From NCBI GenBank assembly GCA_012934845.2, contig WNNJ02000829.1, positions 1 through 64,000 of the forward strand: a stretch of DNA of 64,000 nucleotides. The letters run 5' to 3'. This DNA is from Pomphorhynchus laevis (lineage: Eukaryota; Acanthocephala; Palaeacanthocephala; Echinorhynchida; Pomphorhynchidae). Positions 56,560 to 64,000 of this stretch are shown piece after piece. How positions within the stretch are numbered: position 1 is the first letter of the stretch; every line of letters starts with the position of its first letter. The notes under the pieces were generated by a model that ran no database searches, was not told where the DNA came from, and worked only from the letters and a program-made list of their open reading frames with translations. The translations under genes and the position numbers were made by a program.

Positions 56560-58695
56560 TAAACGAAGCAAAAGTGTTACAGAGTCGTATATATCTAAAA
56601 AAGAAGAAATTCAAAAGTGATTCAAACTGATCTAAGAGATTTATCAAGTTTTTTACAAATGGACGGGTGTCCACTGCTATGCGAATATTACGTGATGGCG
56701 AGATCGAGCATCATGTGTTACAGAATAATGACGTTATTAATGACATGCTAGTCCGTGAAAAGTTGGAACAGTTGCATCCATCTTCAGCAGTTGTTTCAAC
56801 AGAAAAAAATTCTTAAAACTCCTTTAACTGGAGGGGTTCAACATCATGATGCTATGTTCGCTGACATAGAACCAAGTGTAATAAAATTATCATCCAGACG
56901 TACGCATGGAGGTGTAGGACCATCCGGCATGGATGCGAATTCGTGGTGTAGCATATTGAATGACTTCAGTAAAAGTTCAAATCGTTTGCTACAAACATAG
57001 CGAAGCTTGCAGTTCGTATCGCACAAAGTCGATATCATCTTATTTTCTTCAACCATTACTTGCGTGTAGACTAATTCCTCTAAATAAAAAGCCTTGAGTG
57101 CGTCCAATTGGCGTCAGCGATGTTGTGAGGAGAATTATAGAAAAGGTATTGATGTATTCGATAATAAAGGACCTTCAATTAGTAGCTGGGTATGATCAGC
57201 TTTGTGTCGGACAGCGCAACGCGATTGAAAATGTTATTCATTCTGTCAGGGAAGCCTTTAATTTCAATATCAAATCGTGTGTCTTATTTGTAGATGCCAA
57301 GGACGCATTTAATAATTTCAACCGCGCTTTATCATTGATATACATGAATAAAATATGTCCTGCTCTCTATTACAAAATTGTTATAGTTTCTTTTCTGAAC
57401 TAATAATTCAAGACGACATTATATATTTAAAAGAGGGATTTACACAAGGTAATCCCCTTGCCACGACAGCATTCGGAGCGGTGACATTGCTAATGATGAC
57501 ATAACTAAAATCTCACCTTCCCGGCGTATTACAAGGCTGGTATGCAGATGACGCTACTTGTGTTGGGAAATAAAGTGACATCTTTGAGCTTTGGCATCGT
57601 CTCGTTGATTCTGAACATGCAAATGGGTATATAGTAAATCCTCGAAAATGTGAAGTCCTAGTGCATTCGGAATTTATCGATGAACCACTGAAGATAGTTG
57701 ATGGTACTTGTATTAGAGTTTGTGCTGAAGGTGCGAACCTTTTGGGTTCGTTTATTGGTCAGTGCGAGAATGGCGAACATTTCGTTATGGAAAAAAATCA
57801 CGAGATGGATTGAGGAGGTTTACAAGCTGGGACAGGTTCTATCGGTGGATGTCAAAGTCGCATACGCTGCGTTAACTCAAGATTTGCAGTTTCGTTGGAC
57901 TCACATCCTGAGAACAACACCAGTTGATCCTATTATATTGAAACCTCTAGCGGATTGTCTCGGTGAGTATTTCATACCAAAGATGTTTGGATCTGTTAAC
58001 CAGATGGAATAACTCAGTGGTGTCGTTTTTTTCATTTAACCAGGGTGAGCTTGGAATATCTGATTTAATGGAGCTTGCCAAGTTCACATATGAATCATCT
58101 TTAGAACAGTGTCAACCGTACTTGGACAATCTAACATATGAGGAACTTATAAACATGAAAATATAAAGATTAGTAAGAATAAAATCAGCAAAATTGGAAT
58201 ATGACGTGAATAGGAGACTTCAATTTCTACATCGGGCAGATGAAAGATGGAAAAATACTCTAAAGTACGCAGCCGACAATGTAGCTTATTTATGTCTTTC
58301 AAATCGTTCCTTTAGCAGACATGATTTCAGGATATCAAAGGATAAATTTAAAGACCATCTTGCTGAGAGATATAGAACGGAATTGGATGAGGTGATAAAA
58401 AAGTGTTGCTGCGGAGAGCCATTGACCACTATGCATGCACTTTCTTGCCAAACGCAGGGTATATCATCTATCAGACACAATATCGTGCGAGACATCGTCG
58501 CTAATACAATTAAACAAGTGTCATACCTGGTCGTTACAGAACCAAAATTGTCTCATCTGAGTGAAGATGTTTCTTTTGGGAACAGTGCAACCACTCGTGC
58601 GGATGTGGCCCGATTAGATGTTGCATACAACAGTATCGAAAACGGAAATCTGGAGCGGTCATTTTTGGACATTTGTATCTATAATTGTCATATTC
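56560..58695 (+). mobile_element. LINE-C copy 2: reverse transcriptase and C-terminal part
   Basis: This copy keeps the RT that is deleted from copy 1. Blocks in order: NGRVSTAMRILRDGEIEHH (near 56660), VRPIGVSDVVRRIIEKVL (57098 on), RT motif A CVLFVDAKDAFNNFNR, motif B EGFTQGNPLATTAFG (near 57430), catalytic box GWYADDATCVG (near 57540), a thumb part AYAALTQDLQFRWTHILR, and from 58194 the C-terminal zinc site KKCCCGEPLTTMHALSC with SIRHNIVRDIVANTI and ARLDVAYNSIENGNLERSF. It ends abruptly at 58695 where a foldback-related sequence begins, so the C-terminal endonuclease-like end is cut off. Several stops and frame changes. Confidence 0.8.
57098..57570 (+). pseudogene. LINE-C reverse transcriptase palm
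   Basis: The best RT of the LINE-C family in the window. Motif A is LFVDAKDAFNNFNR, motif B is GFTQGNPLATT, and the catalytic aspartates are in WYADDAT. GNPLA instead of GDPLG, and the leading RPIGVSDVVRRIIEK, are signatures of a distinctive RT family common in marine invertebrates. A frame change separates motif A from motif B near 57400, and a stop follows motif B. Confidence 0.78.
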
Positions 58696-58700
58696 CTTGA
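58194..58700 (+). pseudogene. LINE-C C-terminal zinc-site and endonuclease-like region (truncated)
   Basis: A 168-codon open piece. KKCCCGEPLTTMHALSC (near residues 68-84) gives a C-C..H..C zinc site, and GISSIRHNIVRDIVANTI, VTEPKLSHLS and ARLDVAYNSI are conserved between the copies (copy 3 has DIPSIRHNMVRDLLAS and FDVACHGLFGN). The stop at 58698-58700 belongs to the foldback-type sequence that truncated the element, not to the family. In related elements the ARLDV and downstream DVxVF region forms a PD-(D/E)XK-type nuclease; this is an inference. Confidence 0.7.
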
Positions 58701-58805
58701 ACACTTATAAATTTTGGAAGAAAATTTTTAAGTGTTCAAGCAAATTACAATTGCTGAAGATGATGCCAGCCAGGCATCGAAATATTCAATTCAATAAATT
58801 TTGCG
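58696..58805 (+). repeat. Single-arm foldback-type sequence that truncates LINE-C copy 2
   Basis: A hairpin CTTGAACACTTA ... TAAGTGTTCAAG (58696-58740) is followed by AAATTACAATTGCTGAAGAT, a small hairpin (GATGCC..GGCATC), GAAATATTCAAT and AATAAA. The same series occurs in the right arm of the foldback element at 50807-50923. Confidence 0.7.
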
Positions 58806-59539
58806 TTGGTTTTTGCCATTTTTCTTCTAATTTAAATTAAACTTTAATAATTAAACTCTAATAATTCATAATGGCATTTGTTTCCCTTAAAGATTTCTAA
58901 TCCTTTATTAAATAATCCTCACTCTAATCCTTATTCTTATATATTGTCTGTTATTTATTATTGAATTCATAAAAGTTGACTTTTATTTTCAATTTCGAAC
59001 TTAATTAAAATTTATAATCATTTTAAACGAAGTGATTGATCACTTCTAAGAATGATTATCAAAGCGGGGCCGAGAAGAATGCTGAAAACCGCGTCTTATA
59101 TTTTGCGTCTACGCTAAGTAAATAGTGTTTTGGGGAAAATAATATTTTTGTGTTTCTTTCGTGTGAGGCATGCAATTTAGTCAGAATTTCACGTAGAATT
59201 CAGCTGTTTCAATTAACATAATATTTAGTATAAATTTATTAAATATATTCAATATATAATCATTCGTAATTTAATTACTAATTTAATAATTACTAATTAC
59301 TACAGATAATCTGCAATAAAGAAATTAAAAATCATCAACGACGGAATGTTATTCTATTAATTTTACACAACATTATAAGAATAGCATCGTTAATCATTTT
59401 TTAAATTTTAGAAACTAAAGTTTAATTTTAAAAGAAGAAATTAGAACGAAGAAAGTGTCGCTTACATGCAAAATATTGAAAAATTTAGTGATATAAAATT
59501 AATAAAAATTTAATATTTTAAATAGTTGATATAAAAGCA
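58806..59539. other. AT-rich region without recognisable genes
   Basis: No ORF, domain or clear repeat is seen. Confidence 0.4.
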
Positions 59540-59860
59540 TGGCTTAATTGGCTGGTTCACTGCAGAAAAAAAGAAAATATAATAAAAGTATCACAAATAC
59601 GGAAAAGTAGCTTTCTTCATGGCATCCTCCATCCGTAATTTCTTTTTGAATTCGTTGATATTGTTACTGCACACTGTTGACTCTCCAAGCCTATTCCATA
59701 TAGATACAACTCGCCGATCAAATTGGACAGCTCGTGATTTTCTTATCCTTTCACATCGCAGTGTTAAACCATGGCCTCGAAGGATATTGGATGAGCGCAA
59801 ATGAAGGCAATCTCGAAGTGGATGATCCGATTCATTGAGAATAATAATAACAAATTTTAA
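59540..59860 (-). mobile_element. LINE tail, CR1/Jockey-like ORF2 C terminus
   Basis: On the minus strand 59840-59591 encodes SNILRGHGLTLRCERIR, RRVVSIWNRLGES and INEFKKKLRMED, the closing block of CR1/Jockey-type ORF2 proteins. It is the counterpart of HFRLSHRAVNIWNRLP and INEFKSNIKNWI at the end of LINE-D, but clearly diverged, so a related family. The rest of the element is absent: a 5'-truncated insertion. Confidence 0.75.
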
Positions 59861-59872
59861 TTCTAATAATTA

Positions 59873-59992
59873 TTTGATAAATAATTATTAGAGCTGGATC
59901 AAAGAAAAGAGGAAATTTAAACAGAAGTTAGCGAAATATCAAATAAAATTTTCCTCGTTTCTTCGATCCAGCTCTAATAATTCTTTATCAAT
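59873..59992. repeat. 120-bp inverted-repeat element
   Basis: The arms TTGATAAATAATTATTAGAG plus CTGGATCAAAGAAA pair with TTTCTTCGATCCAG plus CTCTAATAATTCTTTATCAA. Arms are about 46 bp with a few mismatches. Looks like a small MITE. Confidence 0.75.
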
Positions 59993-60605
59993 AAATGGAT
60001 CATTATCAACTATTTTTAATAATGTTTTAGTATAATTGCTATAAATCCGTCTAAATTAGGGTAAAATTCATCGCAAAATCAATCCGTTATTGCAATTTAT
60101 TAAAAATCTAAATTCCATTACGAGTACTAATTGTATGACACTCGTATGCCATAATTGAGATATTCTTAAGTAATTTTAAACTTAAAATTATCATTGAAGA
60201 GAAAAAAACGGGAAATTCTAACTGCTTCTTAATACTACGAATGCTACTGAATTTAACATAAAAATACAAAAATGATTATTTCAACAATTTAAGCATTTTT
60301 GTATTCAAATATTCAATTTTATTTAATTTTATATTCAACAATTTAATCATTTCTAACAATTTAGCAAATAAAACTAAAATTCAATTTAACAAATAAAATT
60401 TCTATGATTTTGTGAGCTTTACTGGCTTCTTAAATACACGAATTAAAGTACATTTAAATAAGAAACTAACAATGCATCTGGATTAAAAAATAATGTTATA
60501 TTCCATTATATATCTTCAACAAAGTTAGAAGCAAAAAAGAAACTGCGATAAATTTTTAAATAAGCAATAAATAATTTGTAATAAATAAAATATATAATTA
60601 TAAGT
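59993..60605. other. AT-rich region without recognisable genes
   Basis: Nothing coding or repetitive beyond AT-rich simple sequence is seen. Confidence 0.4.
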
Positions 60606-60804
60606 ATATACTATTATAGGAACGAAGAAGAAAATATCCTTTATTTGATTAAAATTCTATATTTCGATAGCTCCTTCTATCATCAGGAGTTATCATCCGA
60701 AACATTTTTTTTGTAATCCTGATGATGATAGCAGGAGCTATCGAAATATAGAATTTTATTCAAATAAAGGATATTTTCTGCTTCTTCGTTCCTATAATAA
60801 TATA
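60606..60804. repeat. 199-bp foldback/MITE element
   Basis: Arms of about 80 bp begin TATACTATTATAGGAACGAA and pair with the right end. Each arm contains the hairpin core GATAG..CTATC followed by GAAATATAGAATT, in the layout seen at 19099-19230, 50662-50923 and 58696-58805. Arms differ at several positions. Confidence 0.8.
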
Positions 60805-61439
60805 TATTTGAAATGAAAGAAGATTGGGGATTTAGCATTTATTATAATTATAAGTCTATAATTATAGATAACTATTTAATAACAAATAATTAAATTATAA
60901 ATAATGAAAAATATATAATCTAATATATCAAAGATTGATGAAATATACGTTTATAAGTCTAAAGAAATGTGACGTCCTTCTAAACGCTTATCAATTGACA
61001 TCATGCCTATACTAAGAGCAGATAATCAAATTTAAGTATTATACATTAAAAAGTCGTAGATATCTTTATAGATGTTATACAGCTGTTAATAGATACTTCA
61101 GATATAATATAATAAATATATAATAAATATATTAATAAATATATAATAAATATAATATATAAATATAATCTTAAGATTATCTAATTAAATAATAATAATA
61201 TGTTATTAATAATATGATATGATAATTAATATTTATATAATATGTTATACAGCTGTAAATCAAATATAATAAATATTAATAAAATCGATGATCTGTAAAT
61301 CGATGCTTCAGATCATTGTAAGCTTAAATGTTTTATTTGATTTTAATTTTGTTTAAGTTTTGAACCAGCTTTGTTTTAATGGCAATAATCGAAAATAGTG
61401 AAATTTACAGTTCCAGGTAGTGTATTGTATCAAAAAAGC
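60805..61439. other. AT-rich region without recognisable genes
   Basis: TAATAAATATAATATA-type simple sequence from 61090 to 61280; otherwise nothing recognised. Confidence 0.4.
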
Positions 61440-62290
61440 AGAAGGTATTATAAATTGTATAACTAATAATGGTAACACAATGGAGAGTTTGTTAAGTATG
61501 CTTCCGATAAGGGATCAACAACGTGACTCGCTTCGAAACTATTGCAAGCACTTTGATTGAATTTAACAAAACAAGATTTTTATGACGTCTTAGCTGTGTG
61601 ACGCCTTACAAAATGGGATATTATCAAAATGAATTTATGAGGACTATTTGACGGTGAGTCATTCACTTGCTTACCAGACTGGAGACATACCGTCAATTCG
61701 ACACAATATGGTTAGGGATCTATTGGCAAGTGAGCTTGGTGGGATATAGAGCCTGTGTTAGAACCAGTTTCCGAAGGACTCGTATTTGAAAGCAGATCTA
61801 TCTCTCGTAATAGAGAAACGAGATTCGATGTTGCATGTCATGGCCTTTTTGGGAATAGCACAGTGAGGTCCCTTGTGGACATTTGTACATTTAGTCACTT
61901 GGCATCGTCTTACTCAAGAAACACAGAGTAGGATCCTTTTCGCTATCACGATTTCCGGAAAATTCAAAAGTACGGCGAACGAATTGCGGCACTTGAACGA
62001 GCAACATTTAATCCATTCGTGATACCATGACAGGAGGATTAAGCTTATCTGCACAGCTAATATTAAGACGAATTGCAAAAATAAAATCACAAAAACGCGG
62101 CATTCTTTATAATGACTGAATTCGATTGCTTCGAGCTAAATTAGGGTTCGCTATGGCAAGGGCTGTAAGCTTGTGCATTCGGGCAAACCGTATTGCTTGG
62201 CGTCGGATGGCACGCAGTCAATTAAACAACATGGATGACGAGCAACAACCAAGGGTCAGCCAGCTCGAGCCGGCCTAGGGCAAAGACTCT
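61440..62290 (+). mobile_element. LINE-C copy 3: C-terminal part with endonuclease-like region
   Basis: Plus-strand pieces in changing frames match the C terminus of LINE-C: HSLAYQTGDIPSIRHNMV and RDLLASELGG (near 61640-61740), EPVLEPVSEGLVF, RFDVACHGLFGN and LVDICTFSHLASSY (about 61750-61920), KYGERIAALERATFNPFVIP (near 61970-62030) and a last helix-rich block LSLSAQLILRRIAKIKSQKR followed by ARAVSLCIRANRIAWRRMA to a stop near 62276. This shows the full C-terminal end that copy 2 lacks. D and E residues in FDVAC, DICTF and LERATFNPF are candidates for a PD-(D/E)XK nuclease site. At least five frame changes or stops. Confidence 0.72.
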
Positions 62291-62761
62291 GACTAGCAGA
62301 AACAGTTATATTTCAATGTTTAATAAATATTGTCTTTCAAAAATTTTTTTATTTATGTAATTAAATTATTAATAAATAATTATCCTAATAATTTTGAGCT
62401 TATATAAGTTTATTTATAGAATTAATTAATTTGTTCTGTGAAATATTTTTATGATTTTATTCAAAAAAAATATTTTTTTATATAAAAACTTTCAATTATG
62501 TTATTAAAAATTTCAATAGTAGCAACGACTGCATAATTATATTAACTTAAAAAATTATTTGAAAAGTTATAAATTATTTATATAATTAATATATTTAATG
62601 TCAAAAATTAAAAATCAACATAGATACTTAAAAAATCAACATAACATTGTAAGCATTTTAAAATTATAGATCTTATACTCAGTCTAAAAATATTTCCTGA
62701 AGTAATATATTGTTCCATCTATTTTTTGTATCTCAAAGCAACCTTTAAATCTTTTCTATTT

Positions 62762-63205
62762 CTATTCGCAAGTGCAATACTGTGGTACGCTTTGACTGAT
62801 AACTTTCTGCTTCGAAGATTTATACGGCGATAAGAACTGTTGAGTATTCTTTGAGCCTTGAAGATACTTATTTAAATTAGATTGGATACGGTTAATAAAT
62901 ATCGGTGCGCATTTGGATGTTTCCTCTCCATTTGTCGGTTTTGCCTCAGTTGTTTCCAGTTGATCATAGTAAGATATAGAAGAGGATACGAAGTTAGACT
63001 TTGGAAATTTAACACAACATTTGTTAGCAATTTGAGGGATAATTTGAATGCCTGTAGCATCTTTTGTATCAGCACACGATTGTTTTTCAATAACATAACT
63101 TTGAAGAGTAATTGGTGCTTGATAAGTTGGATTTGGCTTTTTATTTAATATATATTTTTCAAAGTAACTTGATGATGATAGTGACTGATCTAATAATGTA
63201 AACAT
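62762..63205 (-). CDS. Unassigned ORF, 147 codons
   Basis: It begins at an ATG (63205) preceded by AT-rich sequence and ends in TGA-free TAA/TAG context at 62762. The protein is rich in Ser, Lys, Gln and Asn (SLSSSSYFEKYILNKK, SNFVSSSISYYDQ, KYLQGSKNTQQFLSPYKSSK), with no transposon motif and no domain I recognise. Composition resembles a disordered regulatory protein. It may be a host gene or first exon. The length is notable for such AT-rich DNA, but chance cannot be excluded. Confidence 0.4.
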   Translation of the reverse strand: MFTLLDQSLSSSSYFEKYILNKKPNPTYQAPITLQSYVIEKQSCADTKDATGIQIIPQIANKCCVKFPKSNFVSSSISYYDQLETTEAKPTNGEETSKCAPIFINRIQSNLNKYLQGSKNTQQFLSPYKSSKQKVISQSVPQYCTCE

Positions 63206-64000
63206 AATGTATAGAAATGTACGTAAACATTAATTTTCAATAATTATTAATTGTCAAGATAATTTGCCATCCGCTGGTTCTAATGTCGGGTCGTGAGAGC
63301 ATTTCAAGTAAAAGCTACTTGATTGATATCGAAAGTCGATCATGCACTAATTGAAAAATCTGGTCTCCTTGGATCAATTACACGATATAACTGAGTATAT
63401 TTTTTCCTAGGTTGTGTATTAAAAATTTTCAAAAAAAGATCTTACCCAGCCACCCTCAGTACATATTTAAAAACCTAAAGTATCTTATTTCGACGCCTAA
63501 ATTTCAGGGGCTGTAGTACTCAGAGCTTTTCATATATATAATTAAAGTGTTAAACGTTTGTATAAAACAAGCGTCAGCAATGCTACGAAAAAAAACCATT
63601 TCGATCACTTATACTCGTTTTTGAGTCCGGGTGTATCATTGCACAGCGGTAGCCGTTGAAACAATATGTCAGGCTAAAATCTGGAATGTTGTGAGTCAAG
63701 ATGTATAGAGTTGGAAGTAATGGAGGTGATATATACCTAATATATGCCATAATACGAAGAAAAATATTTATGAAAAATTTATAATAAAATATAATATAAA
63801 ATATTATATTAATATAATATTATAATATAATATTATATATTATAATATTATAATATATAATATAAATTAAACAAATAAATATTAATAAATAAATATTTAT
63901 ATTATTTTATATAATATAAATTATAATATTATATTATTAATATAATATAATATTATAATATTTATATAATATAATATTATATTATATAATATTATAATAT
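63206..64000. other. Unassigned sequence ending in TA-rich simple repeats
   Basis: From 63206 to 63780 no gene is recognised. From 63780 to the window end the sequence is nearly pure A/T (TATAATATTATAATAT type). Confidence 0.5.

Noticed and set aside
60606-60804. Hammerhead ribozyme (CTGATGA, stem, GAAA)
   Set aside because: The core motifs are suggestive, but an extra T lies between CTGATGA and stem II and I cannot find a matching stem I, so only the shared hairpin motif is reported.

Overview
This is a strongly AT-rich stretch of an animal (invertebrate) nuclear genome. The evidence is an MCM10-type replication gene without visible introns, several clades of animal non-LTR retrotransposons (CR1-like, L2-like, and two with EN or restriction-like endonucleases), a Penelope-like element of the Naiad type, a hAT transposon, Ty3/gypsy-type LTR fossils, foldback elements and a huge minisatellite. 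Nothing looks prokaryotic. I cannot name the species.

Layout. 0-12 kb: retrotransposon remains, namely LINE-A copy 1 (+), a near-full-length LINE-B (-), LINE-A copy 2 with ORF1, EN and RT relics (+), and LINE-C copy 1 (+). 12-13.7 kb: a degenerate AT-rich tandem array, then unassigned sequence. 13.7-16.6 kb: a Penelope-like element whose GIY-YIG endonuclease lies N-terminal of the RT, the permuted order of Naiad elements. 16.6-21.5 kb: AT-rich sequence with small inverted-repeat elements and, at 20.18-21.50 kb, a large palindromic assembly of ~320-bp units. 21.5-25.6 kb: the least repetitive part, with the MCM10-like gene (23953-25248) and two unassigned ORFs. 25.7-48.6 kb: nested insertions. 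An unclassified ~1.1-kb repeat, here called X, is present in several copies, and three of these are split by other elements: a Ty3/gypsy fossil A (itself split by an intact hAT element), a CR1-like LINE-D, and a Ty3/gypsy fossil B (itself split by fossil C in the opposite direction). 49.1-51.2 kb: LINE-F (-), split by a foldback element. 52.0-55.2 kb: a 15-bp minisatellite of about 210 copies. 55.6-62.3 kb: LINE-B copy 3, LINE-C copies 2 and 3, a LINE tail and foldback elements. 62.76-63.2 kb: one unassigned ORF on the minus strand; the window ends in TA-rich simple sequence.

How things relate. The only confidently recognised host gene is MCM10; the only intact mobile-element gene is the hAT transposase (604 codons). 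The three LTR fossils share very short LTRs (about 66-121 bp) and a shared feature: just inside each 5' LTR lies a stretch complementary to a piece of that same LTR, different in sequence in each element but in the same place. This is the arrangement expected for self-primed reverse transcription. Several foldback elements also share one small hairpin motif ending in GAAA. LINE-C combines an N-terminal cysteine cluster with a C-terminal endonuclease-like region and is present in three separately decayed copies. Coordinates of decayed elements are approximate unless LTRs, TIRs or target duplications fix them.
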